A DNA stretch of 64,000 bases. Source: Sphaerotilus sp. GTDB lineage: Bacteria > Pseudomonadota > Gammaproteobacteria > Burkholderiales > Burkholderiaceae_C. The first letter of the stretch is position 1; every line of letters starts with the position of its first letter. Shown in pieces: positions 8,140 to 18,794 of the stretch. A program made the position numbers and the translations under genes. The notes beneath the pieces were generated by a model. The model ran no database searches. It saw only the letters and a list, made by a program, of their open reading frames with translations, and was not told the origin of the DNA. The stretch covers positions 1 through 64,000 of the forward strand of contig JAAFKB010000004.1 in NCBI GenBank assembly GCA_013299055.1, written 5' to 3'.

Positions 8140-9682
8140 CGTCCGCAGGCCCGGCCCGGCCCGGCTGGCGACTGCCACCGGGCTGGTGCTGACCAGCCTG
8201 CTCTGGAGCGCCTCGGTGCAGGCACAAGCCTGGCGGATCGCTCCTGCCCTGAAGGCCACCGCCACCGCGACCAGCAACGTCGGTCTGCAGTCCAGCAGCA
8301 ACACCAGCATGGACACGGTCGTCACCGTCACGCCACAGGTGCAGCTGCAGGGCACCGGCCCCGACTACCGCCTCACCGGCACGCTGGCGGCCGACATGGT
8401 GACGTACCTGGGCCGCTCCCGCGCCGACCGGATCCTGCCGCGTGGTCAGCTCGTGCTCAACGGACGGGTGGTGGACCGGCTGCTGTTCGTGGACGCGGAA
8501 CTCGGTGCCGACACCACGTCCTCCACCCCCTTCGACCTGCTGAGCGACGGCGCCACCGCCTACAACGTCGGCACCTCCACCCGTCAGCGGTTCAGCCCCT
8601 ACCTCGACCGGGAACTCTCGCCCTCGTCGCGACTGACTGCCCGCACTGACCATGTGCTGACCCAGGGCCGCGGCGTGGGCACGCTGCCCAACGTCGCCAA
8701 CAACGCCGACGCCTACGTGCAGACGCACACCGCCCGCTACGACCTGCGCCCCGAGCCGGCCGGCCTGCGTGCGGAGTTCAACCGCCAGCACACCCAGTAC
8801 AACGACAGCACCGCCGGGGGCCTGATGCTGCAGACGGCCCGCCTGTCTGCGCTGTATGCACCAGACCCGTCGCTGACCCTCGGCCTGACGGGTGGACGTG
8901 ACGCCGCCAGCTTCACCACCAACCAGTTCAACGAGACCCTGCGCGGCCTGTCGCTGCGCTGGGCGCCCACCGAGCGCACCACGCTGGACGCCCTGGTCGA
9001 AAAGCGGTTCTTCGGCAATGGCTGGACGGTCAACTTCGCCCACCGCTCGCCTTTTCTGGCGGTGTCGGCCGGGGTGGTGCGTCAGGCGACGACCTTCGCG
9101 TCCCGCCTGGGCGTGCTGCAGGCGGGTGGTGATGTCGCGACCCTGGTGGACTCGATCCTGCAGACCCGCATCCAGGATGCGGCGCTGCGCCAGGTGGCGG
9201 TGCAGGACTTGATCGCCAAGCGTGGTCTGCCCAACACGCTGACCGGGCCGGTCGACCTGTTTTCCCGCACCGTGCAGCTGCAGCAGGGCGGCAACGTGAC
9301 GCTGGCCCTGATCGGCGTGCGCCACACGGTCACGCTGCGCCTGTTCCAGACCCGCACCGAAGACCTGCGGGGTCCGACCGAGGACAGCGTCATCGGCCTG
9401 GCCAGCGACGCCACGCAGCGCGGTGCCACGCTGGGTCTGTCGCGTCGCCTGACGCCGGAGACGACGGCCGATCTGACCTTCACCCACACCAGGACCGAAG
9501 GTCTGGGTCCGAACCTGGGGCTGCAGTCGAACAACTCGGTCGTGCGCCTCGGGGCCACGCACAGCCTGTCGCCCCGCACCACCCTGAGCGGCGCCGTGCG
9601 CCACCAGACGGGATCTTCCTCGCTCATCGGTGTCAACGCGACGGAGTCTGCACTCTCGGTCGGCATGTTGCACCGGTTCTGA
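8117..9682 (+). CDS. PEP-CTERM system-associated outer membrane beta-barrel protein
   Basis: A 521-residue protein overlapping the end of the kinase gene by 23 bp. The ATG at 8117 was chosen because GGCGAGG lies just upstream and it yields a signal peptide (LVLTSLLWSASVQA). The mature part alternates polar and hydrophobic residues in many short strands and ends in an aromatic residue (SVGMLHRF), as expected of a beta-barrel. Order and length match the outer-membrane protein family found between the kinase and ATPase genes of XrtA/PEP-CTERM exopolysaccharide loci. Probably part of the secretion path; exact role unknown. Confidence 0.85.
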   Translation: MAITTPRDVRRPGPARLATATGLVLTSLLWSASVQAQAWRIAPALKATATATSNVGLQSSSNTSMDTVVTVTPQVQLQGTGPDYRLTGTLAADMVTYLGRSRADRILPRGQLVLNGRVVDRLLFVDAELGADTTSSTPFDLLSDGATAYNVGTSTRQRFSPYLDRELSPSSRLTARTDHVLTQGRGVGTLPNVANNADAYVQTHTARYDLRPEPAGLRAEFNRQHTQYNDSTAGGLMLQTARLSALYAPDPSLTLGLTGGRDAASFTTNQFNETLRGLSLRWAPTERTTLDALVEKRFFGNGWTVNFAHRSPFLAVSAGVVRQATTFASRLGVLQAGGDVATLVDSILQTRIQDAALRQVAVQDLIAKRGLPNTLTGPVDLFSRTVQLQQGGNVTLALIGVRHTVTLRLFQTRTEDLRGPTEDSVIGLASDATQRGATLGLSRRLTPETTADLTFTHTRTEGLGPNLGLQSNNSVVRLGATHSLSPRTTLSGAVRHQTGSSSLIGVNATESALSVGMLHRF

Positions 9683-9706
9683 CGCTCACACGGCCACACG
9701 CACACG

Positions 9707-12112
9707 ATGTACGAATCAGCCTTCGGTTTCAGCGGTCCCCCGTTCCAGCTCAATCCTGATCCGGCGTTCTACTTCAACAGCCGCGGTCACGGCCGGGCGC
9801 TGGCCTACCTGCAGTACGGGGTGGCGCAGGCCGAGGGCTTCATCGTCATCACCGGCGAGATCGGGGCCGGCAAGACCACGCTGGTGCGCATGCTGCTCGA
9901 CGGGCTGGACCGGCAGAAGGTGCTGCCTGCGCAGATCGTCAGCACGCAGCTGGAGTCGGGCGAGCTGCTGCAGTCGATCATCACGGCCTTCGGCATTCCC
10001 TCGCAGAGCAACAACTCCAAGGCGCACCTGATCGCCACGCTGGAAGCCTTCCTGACCGCGCTGGCCGCACAAGGTCGGCACGCGCTGCTGGTGGTGGACG
10101 AGGCGCAGAACCTGCCGCCCAAGGCGGTGGAAGAGCTGCGGATGCTGTCGAACTTCCAGCTCGGCAACCACTCGCTGCTGCAGAGTTTCCTGGTGGGCCA
10201 GCCGGAGCTGCGCCGCCTGCTGGAGTCGCCGTCGATGGAGCAGCTGCGCCAGCGGGTGACGGCGTCGTGTCACCTCGGGCCGCTGAGCCTGGAGGAGACC
10301 CAGGCGTATGTGGAGCACCGACTGCGGCGCGTCGGCTGGACTCTGCACCCCGCTTTCGGGCCTGGTGCCTTCGAAAGCCTGTTCCAGTGGTCGGGTGGCG
10401 TGCCGCGCCGGCTGAACCGGCTGGCGAATCGGGTATTGCTGGCGGCGTTCCTGGACGGCGCCGAGTCGGTGTCGGCCGAGCTGATCGAGCGCACGGCCGG
10501 CGAGCTGCGCGCGGAGATCGGCGAGGGCGGCATCGAGGCACCAGCGCCTGTCCCCGCGCCCTCCGCACCGCCGGTCTCCCCGGCACCAGCGCCTTCCCCT
10601 TCCCCTTCCCCCGTTGAGCCGCCAGTGCTCAGCTTCAGCGCACCCGCGCCCGCACCCGTTCCTGCGCCTGCGCCTGCGCCACCACCTGAGCCCGAGCCCG
10701 AGATCCACGACCTGCCGGACAGCGAGATTGCCGCTGCCACGCAGGACATCGAACTCGATGCCCAGTCCCAGGCCGCGCTGATGGCCCCCCGGCTGCGCTC
10801 CGTCTCGGACGAGGCCGTCAAGGCAGCACGGGTCCATGCCGCCGGCCGTCTGGCGCGCCGCGACAGCCGCGACAAGGTGTTCTGCCTGGCCGCGACGACC
10901 AGCGATGCCCTGAAGTTCGCTGCGCTGGCCCAGGCCATGGCCGAGCAGGGCCGCTTCCCCCGGATGATGCTGGTCAGCCTCGGGCCGTTGCCCAGGGTGT
11001 GGCCGTGGACGGGCATGGGCCGCATGCTGCCCGCGCTGGAAATCGGGCTCGATCTCGAATGGACGGACACCGATCTGCCCGCCTCCACCGCCAAGGTGGC
11101 GGAAGGCTTCGGCCACTTCGTGCAGGACTACCAGCCGCTGGCCGTGCTCAGCCTTGGGTCGAGCGACGCGGTCGTGGCCTGCTGCCTGGCGGCACGTGAG
11201 CGCGGGCTGCCCTTGGTGCGGCTGGAAGCGGGTGAACGCAGCCCGGCCGGTGCGTCCACGCAGGGCTGGAATGCCACCCTGATCGAGCAGATGTCCGACC
11301 TGCTGTGCGTGGCCAGCGCGCCGTCCCCGATGCGCCTGCTCGCCCGCCAGGGCACGCTGCCCGAGCGCATCGCCTGCGTGCCTGCGCACCTGCAGCAGGA
11401 CGCGGTGGCGGCGGTGTGGCCCGAGGTGATGACCCCGGACCGCGCCTTCCTGCGCAACGGCCTGCCGATGTACCTGGGCCCGACCTGGTCGGTCAATGGC
11501 GTCAAGGGCACGCCCTACGTGCTGGCGGCGTGTTCGCTGATCGGCCTGTCGGTCGAGCCGGCGCTGGCGGTCGTGCGGGCGCTGGCGCAGGTGCGTGGGG
11601 GCGGGCAGGTGGTCTGGGTGGTCGATGCGCCGACGCAGGCCATGCTGGTCGAGCTGCTCGCGGTGCAGCCCGCGTTGGCCGAGCAGGTGGTGGTGGTGCA
11701 GGGCGACGGTCTGCGCCGTGCCGACGTGCGGGCGCGGATGGATGCGGCGGCGGTGCTGTGCCGCGAAGTCGCTTCGCTGCCGGAGCAGATCAGCCTGTTG
11801 CACGGGGCGGATGGTGCGGTGCTGGATGCTGGCCACGCGCTGGTCGATGTCGCGGGCTTGCTGCAGGTGCCGTGCGTGGTGCTGGACGCTGCGCAAGGCC
11901 AGGTGGTGCGACGCAATGCGCACGGTGCGGTGCTCGCGCAGCAACCGCTGTCCGATGCGGTGCTGGAGGCCGAACTGGTGGTGGCGCGCGCGGCTGCCGC
12001 CGTGACGCCTGTGCTGGCTGCGCCGGCGCTGGTCACGGGTGCGGCGGCGGGTGTAGCCGAACACTTGCTGGCCTGGATCGACGCCCGCACCCAGGCGGCA
12101 ATGGTCAGCTGA
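9707..12112 (+). CDS. XrtA-associated ExeA-like AAA ATPase fused to a UDP-GlcNAc 2-epimerase-like region
   Basis: An 801-residue protein. Residues ~1-270 are an ExeA/GspA-like AAA ATPase: YESAFGFSGPPFQLNPDP, Walker A GEIGAGKTT (50-58), Walker B LLVVDEAQNLP (~127-137). A Pro/Ala-rich linker covers ~275-330. The remaining ~430 residues resemble UDP-N-acetylglucosamine 2-epimerase (WecB): a Rossmann-like start (VFCLAATTSDALKFAALAQA), PLAVLSLGSSDAVVACCLAA and LPLVRLEAGERSP align with the WecB segment that normally reads GDTTT...HVEAG. Key positions differ (GSS for GDT, no Glu-x-Asn-Arg), so catalysis is doubtful. In related loci ATPase and epimerase are usually separate genes. It is the last gene of the operon here and overlaps ftsY tail-to-tail by 8 bp. 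Confidence 0.85.
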   Translation: MYESAFGFSGPPFQLNPDPAFYFNSRGHGRALAYLQYGVAQAEGFIVITGEIGAGKTTLVRMLLDGLDRQKVLPAQIVSTQLESGELLQSIITAFGIPSQSNNSKAHLIATLEAFLTALAAQGRHALLVVDEAQNLPPKAVEELRMLSNFQLGNHSLLQSFLVGQPELRRLLESPSMEQLRQRVTASCHLGPLSLEETQAYVEHRLRRVGWTLHPAFGPGAFESLFQWSGGVPRRLNRLANRVLLAAFLDGAESVSAELIERTAGELRAEIGEGGIEAPAPVPAPSAPPVSPAPAPSPSPSPVEPPVLSFSAPAPAPVPAPAPAPPPEPEPEIHDLPDSEIAAATQDIELDAQSQAALMAPRLRSVSDEAVKAARVHAAGRLARRDSRDKVFCLAATTSDALKFAALAQAMAEQGRFPRMMLVSLGPLPRVWPWTGMGRMLPALEIGLDLEWTDTDLPASTAKVAEGFGHFVQDYQPLAVLSLGSSDAVVACCLAARERGLPLVRLEAGERSPAGASTQGWNATLIEQMSDLLCVASAPSPMRLLARQGTLPERIACVPAHLQQDAVAAVWPEVMTPDRAFLRNGLPMYLGPTWSVNGVKGTPYVLAACSLIGLSVEPALAVVRALAQVRGGGQVVWVVDAPTQAMLVELLAVQPALAEQVVVVQGDGLRRADVRARMDAAAVLCREVASLPEQISLLHGADGAVLDAGHALVDVAGLLQVPCVVLDAAQGQVVRRNAHGAVLAQQPLSDAVLEAELVVARAAAAVTPVLAAPALVTGAAAGVAEHLLAWIDARTQAAMVS

Positions 12113-13175
12113 GCAATGCCTGCGCGAACTCGCGGGCGCTGAAGGTCTGCAGGTCTTCGAGCTTCTCGCCCACGCCGATGAAGTAGACCGGCACCACCGG
12201 CTTGCCCTTGGCGACCCGCTCGCGGCCCCATAGCGCGATCGCGGCCAGCACGCCACCCTTGGCCGTCCCGTCCAGCTTCGTGACCACCAGCCCGGTGAGC
12301 TGGATCGCCTCGTCGAAGGCCTTGACCTGGGTGAGCGCGTTCTGGCCGGTGTTGCCATCGACGACCAGGATCACCTCGTGTGGCGCCCCGTCCATGGCCC
12401 GTCCGAGTGCGCGGCGGATCTTGCGCAGTTCTTCCATCAGGTGCAGCTGCGTGGCCAGACGCCCGGCGGTGTCGGCGATCACCACGTCACAGCCGCGCGC
12501 CTTGCCCGCGGTCACGGCGTCGAAGCACACCGCCGCGGGATCGCCCCCTTCCTGGCTGACGATCTCGACCCGGTTGCGGTCAGCCCAGACCGAGAGCTGC
12601 TCGCGCGCGGCGGCGCGGAAGGTGTCGGCCGCTGCCAGCAGCACCTTGCACTGCTGTTCGGCGAGGTGGCGGGTGAGCTTGCCGATGCTGGTGGTCTTGC
12701 CCGCGCCGTTGACGCCCGCGACCATCATCACCGTCGGCTGCGTGGCGCCGATCTGCAGCGGGGCTTCCAGCGGCAGCAGCAGCTCGGTCAGCGCCTCCAT
12801 CAGCAGTGCCTTGACGCCGGCCGGGTCGGTGCAGCGGGTATCCTTGACGCGGCGCTTGAGGTCGTCCAGCAGGTGCTGCGTGGCGCTCACGCCGGCATCG
12901 GCCATCAGCAGGGCGGCTTCCAGCTCCTCGTAGAGGGCGTCGTCGATCTTCGTGCCGGTGAAGACCTGCGCGATGCTGGAGCCGGTGCGGGCGAGGCCCG
13001 ACTTGAGCTTGTGCAGCCATGACGTGCGCGTGGGGGCCGGCGTGGCGACGACAGCCACGGCGGGCACGGGTACCGGCGGCGCAGCGGTGGCCACCGGGGT
13101 CGGGGTGTCGGTCGGCGCAGGCGCGGGGGCAGGAGCGGGCGATGAAAAAAGCTTGCGGCGAAGGAAACTGAACAT
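12105..13175 (-). CDS. ftsY: Signal recognition particle receptor FtsY
   Basis: A 356-residue SRP receptor GTPase for cotranslational membrane targeting. The N terminus is a basic/hydrophobic start (MFSFLRRKLFS), then a Pro/Ala/Val-rich segment (~15-50) replacing the acidic A domain of enterobacterial FtsY. The NG domain holds GVNGAGKTTSIGKL (~153), AAADTFRAAAREQL, VIADTAGRL, TKLDGTAKGG and VYFIGVGEKLEDLQTFS. The frame stays open far upstream, but the ATG at 13175 begins the recognisable protein. Divergent from rsmD, as is common. Confidence 0.97.
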   Translation of the reverse strand: MFSFLRRKLFSSPAPAPAPAPTDTPTPVATAAPPVPVPAVAVVATPAPTRTSWLHKLKSGLARTGSSIAQVFTGTKIDDALYEELEAALLMADAGVSATQHLLDDLKRRVKDTRCTDPAGVKALLMEALTELLLPLEAPLQIGATQPTVMMVAGVNGAGKTTSIGKLTRHLAEQQCKVLLAAADTFRAAAREQLSVWADRNRVEIVSQEGGDPAAVCFDAVTAGKARGCDVVIADTAGRLATQLHLMEELRKIRRALGRAMDGAPHEVILVVDGNTGQNALTQVKAFDEAIQLTGLVVTKLDGTAKGGVLAAIALWGRERVAKGKPVVPVYFIGVGEKLEDLQTFSAREFAQALLS

Positions 13176-13301
13176 GCGGCGCGTGGAGGAGGGCTTGAAC
13201 GACCGGCTGGTCGGCCTTCGATTGTAGGCAGCGGGCCTGACGCTGCCGGGCCCCTGGTACTGTGCTGTCTGCATCGCGCCACTGAATGGCAGAATCCCGC
13301 T

Positions 13302-15428
<2,127 letters not shown>

Positions 15429-15445
15429 GTGCGACTCCTGAAACG

Positions 15446-15470
15446 AGAAAACCCCGCCGGGGCGGGGTTT
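15446..15470 (-). terminator. Rho-independent terminator between rplY and pth
   Basis: AAACCCCGCC at 15449-15458 pairs with GGCGGGGTTT at 15461-15470. Read on the minus strand the G/C-rich stem is followed by a short T run (GTTTTC). It lies in the rplY-pth spacer and could terminate or attenuate readthrough into pth. Confidence 0.75.
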
Positions 15471-15491
15471 GCGGGACGAAGCAGCGCGCGC

Positions 15492-16112
15492 TTACTTCTT
15501 GCCCTTCTTGCCCTTGACCGGAGCCGGAGCGGCCGCGACCACGATGACTTCTTCCACGATCGGCACGGCGGTGGCGATCAGCGGGTTCTTGAAGCCGCGG
15601 GTCAGCACCTTGACGCCATTCGGCAGCGTCAGGTCATTGACATGCAGCGTCTTGCCCGTGCTCAGGCCGCCCAGATCGACGGTCAGGAACTCTGGCACTT
15701 GCTCGGCCAGGCACTCGACCTGCAGCTCGGTGACGGCGCGCTCGATGGTGCACTTTTCCAGCTTGACGGCAGGCGACTCGGCTTCGTTGATGAACTTCAG
15801 CGCGACCTTCTTGCGCAGGCGGGTGGTGGCGTCCACGCGCTGGAAGTCCGCGTGCAGCACCAGCGGCTTGAACGGGTGCAGCTGCAGGGCACGCAGCACG
15901 ACCTTGGAGGTCTCGCCAGCCAGTTCCATCTCCAGCACGGAGGTGTGGAACGCTTCCTTCTTCAGGGCGTGGAACATGGCGTTGTGGTCCAGCTCGATCT
16001 GGACCGGGGCAGCCGAGGCACCGTAGACGATGGCGGGAACCTTGCCGGCGATGCGCAGGCGGCGGCTCGCTCCGGTCCCCTGCAGCTCGCGCGTGAATGC
16101 GACGAATTTCAT
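15492..16112 (-). CDS. rplY: 50S ribosomal protein L25/general stress protein Ctc
   Basis: A 206-residue long-form L25 (CTC type) that binds 5S rRNA. The N-terminal L25 domain has [25 protein letters not shown], and the C-terminal beta domain ends in a Lys-rich tail (KGKKGKK). The ATG at 16112 begins the conserved MKFVAFTR; an ATG five codons upstream is in frame but lacks support. Part of the [18 protein letters not shown] block conserved in betaproteobacteria. Confidence 0.95.
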   Translation of the reverse strand: MKFVAFTRELQGTGASRRLRIAGKVPAIVYGASAAPVQIELDHNAMFHALKKEAFHTSVLEMELAGETSKVVLRALQLHPFKPLVLHADFQRVDATTRLRKKVALKFINEAESPAVKLEKCTIERAVTELQVECLAEQVPEFLTVDLGGLSTGKTLHVNDLTLPNGVKVLTRGFKNPLIATAVPIVEEVIVVAAAPAPVKGKKGKK

Positions 16113-16132
16113 GTGTTTCTCCAACAAGAGGA

Positions 16133-16154
16133 AGGTGCCCGCGACCAGGCACCT
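16133..16154 (-). promoter_or_regulatory. Hairpin in the prs-rplY spacer
   Basis: AGGTGCC at 16133-16139 and GGCACCT at 16148-16154 form a perfect 7-bp stem with an 8-base loop between the two genes. No T run follows on the minus strand, so it may be an RNA-stability or attenuation element rather than a terminator. Confidence 0.35.
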
Positions 16155-16167
16155 GGGGTGGTGCAGC

Positions 16168-17166
16168 TCAGAAGTTGTTGTTCTGTTCTGCGAAAAGCGA
16201 TGTGACCGACTCGCCGTCCGAGATGCGGCGGATGGTCTCGGCGAACAGGAAGGCCACCGACAGCTGGCGGATCTTCTTGGTGGCCTTGGCGGGGCCGCTC
16301 AGCGGGATCGTGTTGGTGATCACCACCTCGTCCAGCTGGGAGTTGGCGATGCGCTCGACGGCCGGGCCGGACAGGATGGGGTGGGTGCAGTAGGCGAACA
16401 CGCTCTTGGCGCCGCGCTCCTTGAGCACCTCGGCGGCCTTCACCAGCGTGCCGGCGGTGTCGATCATGTCGTCCATGATCACGCAGTTGCGCTTGTCGAT
16501 CTCGCCGATGACGTGCATCACTTCCGAGACGTTCGCTTTCGGGCGGCGCTTGTCGATGATGGCCAGATCGCAGCCAAGCTGCTTGGCCAGCGCACGCGCA
16601 CGCACCACACCGCCCACGTCCGGCGACACGACCACCAGATCGTCGTAACGCTTGCTCTTGAGGTCGGTCAGCAGCACGGGCGACGCGTAGATGTTGTCCA
16701 CCGGGATGTCGAAGAAGCCCTGGATCTGGTCGGCGTGCAGATCCATCGTGAGCACGCGGTTGACACCGGCGGCTTCGAGCATGTTGGCCACGACCTTGGC
16801 GCTGATCGGCACCCGGGTCGAGCGCGGGCGGCGGTCCTGGCGGGCATAGCCGTAGTAAGGGATGACGGCGGTGATGCGGCGCGCGGACGCACGCTTGAGC
16901 GCATCGACCATCAGCAGCAGCTCCATCAGGTGCTCGTTGGTCGGGGCGCAGGTCGGCTGCACCACGAACACGTCACGCGCACGCACGTTCTGCTGGATCT
17001 CGACGGTCACTTCGCCGTCGGAGAAGTGGCCTACGGACGCCCGGCCCATCTCGATGCCCAGATCGGTGGCGATCTCGCGGGCGAGAAGGGGGTTGGCGTT
17101 GCCGGTGAAAATGACTGTGTTGGAGAGCATGCTCGGTGCCCGCTGGGGACTTTGACGTGCCATCAA
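16168..17166 (-). CDS. prs: Ribose-phosphate pyrophosphokinase
   Basis: Makes PRPP from ribose 5-phosphate and ATP for nucleotide, His and Trp synthesis. Family motifs include [74 protein letters not shown] and the PRPP-binding [14 protein letters not shown]. The longest start gives 332 residues; internal ATGs at 17163 and 17130 would give 331 and 320. The last is closer to the usual family length, but none has a clear ribosome binding site. tRNA-Gln lies just upstream. Confidence 0.96.
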   Translation of the reverse strand: MMARQSPQRAPSMLSNTVIFTGNANPLLAREIATDLGIEMGRASVGHFSDGEVTVEIQQNVRARDVFVVQPTCAPTNEHLMELLLMVDALKRASARRITAVIPYYGYARQDRRPRSTRVPISAKVVANMLEAAGVNRVLTMDLHADQIQGFFDIPVDNIYASPVLLTDLKSKRYDDLVVVSPDVGGVVRARALAKQLGCDLAIIDKRRPKANVSEVMHVIGEIDKRNCVIMDDMIDTAGTLVKAAEVLKERGAKSVFAYCTHPILSGPAVERIANSQLDEVVITNTIPLSGPAKATKKIRQLSVAFLFAETIRRISDGESVTSLFAEQNNNF

Positions 17167-17212
17167 GAAACAAGCGCCTCACCGGAGGCCGGCGGGCGCT
17201 TGATGGATGGTT

Positions 17213-17289
17213 TGGCAGGGGAGGAAGGACTCGAACCCTCGCATGTCGGAATCAAAATCCGATGCCTTGACCAACTTGGCGACTCCCCT
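17213..17289 (-). tRNA. tRNA-Gln (anticodon TTG)
   Basis: On the minus strand the acceptor stem AGGGGAG/CTCCCCT closes a cloverleaf. It has D arm GCCAAGTTGGTCAAGGC, anticodon stem TCGGA/TCCGA with loop TTTTGAT (anticodon TTG), T arm GAGGG-TTCGAGT-CCTTC and an encoded CCA end. Its position between ispE and prs is conserved in related bacteria. Confidence 0.96.
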
Positions 17290-17339
17290 ACACAGGACGT
17301 TCCGCAGATTGAACTGAGGAACCCCCGAAATCTGTTGCT

Positions 17340-18203
17340 TCAATCGGCACACCACGCGAGTAGCGGATGGAACGCCAGACTGTTGCAGTGCCTCGCAACC
17401 CAACTTGCATCCGGCGTCACCAAACTCCGGACCAGATCGACGTGTTGCCTTGCATTACAGGCTGCAAATACTGCACTGCCTGATCCGCTCATTCTGCTGA
17501 GCCCGAAATTCTGCCTGAGAATTTCAAGTCCGTCAACAATTTGTGGGCTGTACGCTTCTGCGCTGGCTTGCAAATCGTTTTTGCCGAAGGACTTTGGCTG
17601 TGCAAGAAAGACCGCCATTGTGGTGCGCGGTGTGTCGCGTGTCAACAGAGGACTCGAAAATATTGCAGCTGTCGGCACCGCGACCGGGGGTTTGAGGACC
17701 ACATAGCCAGTTGGTGGTAGCGCGATCGGGGTGAGTTGCTCTCCGATGCCTTCGACCCAGGCGTTGCGGCCAGCGATGAAAAAGGGGACGTCCGCCCCCA
17801 GTTGCAAGCCCAGTTCTAGCAGTCGACTGCGTGACCAGTGCAGCCCCCACAGCCGGTTCAGCGCGAGCAGCGTCGTGGCCGCGTCCGAGCTGCCACCCCC
17901 CAGGCCCGCACCCCACGGCACCTGCTTGTCGATGGCAATGTGGGCGCCTTGTGCAGTGCCGCTGGCCGACTGCAGCAGACGGGCTGCACGGGTGCAGAGG
18001 TCGTCCGCCGGCAGCATGGGTCCGAGGTCTTCGCGGCTGATCTGGCCGTCGGCGCGGCGCTCGATGTGCAGCGTGTCGCACCAGTCGATCAGCGTGAAGA
18101 CCGACTGCAGCAGGTGGTAGCCATCCGGTCGGCGACCGACGACGTGCAGGAACAGGTTGAGCTTGGCCGGGGCGGGCAGGTCGTACAAGGCGGACAGCGA
18201 CAT
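17340..18203 (-). CDS. ispE: 4-diphosphocytidyl-2-C-methyl-D-erythritol kinase
   Basis: A 287-residue GHMP kinase of the non-mevalonate isoprenoid pathway. It shows PAPAKLNLFLHVVGRRPDGYH, the ATP-binding VPWGAGLGGGSSDAATTL, GADVPFF and the C-terminal SRMSGSGSAVFA motif. It follows lolB by 24 bp on the same strand, an arrangement conserved in many proteobacteria. Its 3' part, roughly 17340-17700, looks less G/C-rich than the rest of the gene, although the frame is intact. Confidence 0.96.
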   Translation of the reverse strand: MSLSALYDLPAPAKLNLFLHVVGRRPDGYHLLQSVFTLIDWCDTLHIERRADGQISREDLGPMLPADDLCTRAARLLQSASGTAQGAHIAIDKQVPWGAGLGGGSSDAATTLLALNRLWGLHWSRSRLLELGLQLGADVPFFIAGRNAWVEGIGEQLTPIALPPTGYVVLKPPVAVPTAAIFSSPLLTRDTPRTTMAVFLAQPKSFGKNDLQASAEAYSPQIVDGLEILRQNFGLSRMSGSGSAVFAACNARQHVDLVRSLVTPDASWVARHCNSLAFHPLLAWCAD

Positions 18204-18227
18204 GGAAACAGCCGGTGGGGCAGGGGT

Positions 18228-18794
18228 TCAGGGGGGATCGAGCTTGATGCGTACCGTCAGCGTCGGGGCGGGCAGGCGGCGCTGCGCCACGATCACGCCG
18301 TCGGCGACACGGCCGGTCTGCACGTCCCAGCCGAGCTGGCGGAAACCGGTCTCGGTCTGCGCCGAATCGCCTTCTGCGGTGGACAGCGGCCGGCTCGGCA
18401 GCCCAGCCCACGGGCGCCCGGCCATCCAGTCGAACAGAGCGGCCAGCGGCACAGCCTCTCCCAGCAGTTCCTCGGCGAGCGCATCGAGGTTGTCGAACTG
18501 ACGGTCGCCGTCCGCGCTCTGCCACCGGACACTGCCCGGCTGCCAGACGGCGCGGCCTACCTGCGTGCCGATCGGGCTGAGGAGCGCGAGCTGGCCACGG
18601 GTGTCGGTGCCCTGCAGGTCGAAGCCGGCGGTGAACGAGCGCGCGTCGTCGCCCTCGACCCGCACGGCCAGCCGACCGGCGTAGCTGCGCGCCAAGGGAT
18701 CAGGGGCTGCGGAGGGCGGGGCAACGGCGGCGCAGCCTGCGAGCGCCACCACCGCTGCCAGTCCCATGCACAACCCCCGCAGACGCCGTCTCAT
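18228..18794 (-). CDS. lolB: Outer-membrane lipoprotein receptor LolB
   Basis: A 188-residue lipoprotein with signal peptide and lipobox LAGC (near residues 19-22). It accepts lipoproteins from LolA and inserts them in the outer membrane. The mature part has YAGRLAVRVEG and GFDLQGTDTRGQLALLSPIGTQ, typical of LolB. Its ATG overlaps the stop of the TPR gene (ATGA), implying coupling. The adjacent ispE supports the call. Confidence 0.9.
   Translation of the reverse strand: MRRRLRGLCMGLAAVVALAGCAAVAPPSAAPDPLARSYAGRLAVRVEGDDARSFTAGFDLQGTDTRGQLALLSPIGTQVGRAVWQPGSVRWQSADGDRQFDNLDALAEELLGEAVPLAALFDWMAGRPWAGLPSRPLSTAEGDSAQTETGFRQLGWDVQTGRVADGVIVAQRRLPAPTLTVRIKLDPP

Noticed and set aside
9716-12358. 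Long minus-strand open frame opposite the exopolysaccharide ATPase gene
   Set aside because: Low-complexity basic translation without motifs; the plus-strand gene has clear Walker motifs.
17213-17289. tRNA-Gln as an integration site
   Set aside because: No duplicated tRNA end, integrase or foreign cargo is seen nearby, and the flanking gene order is the ancestral one.
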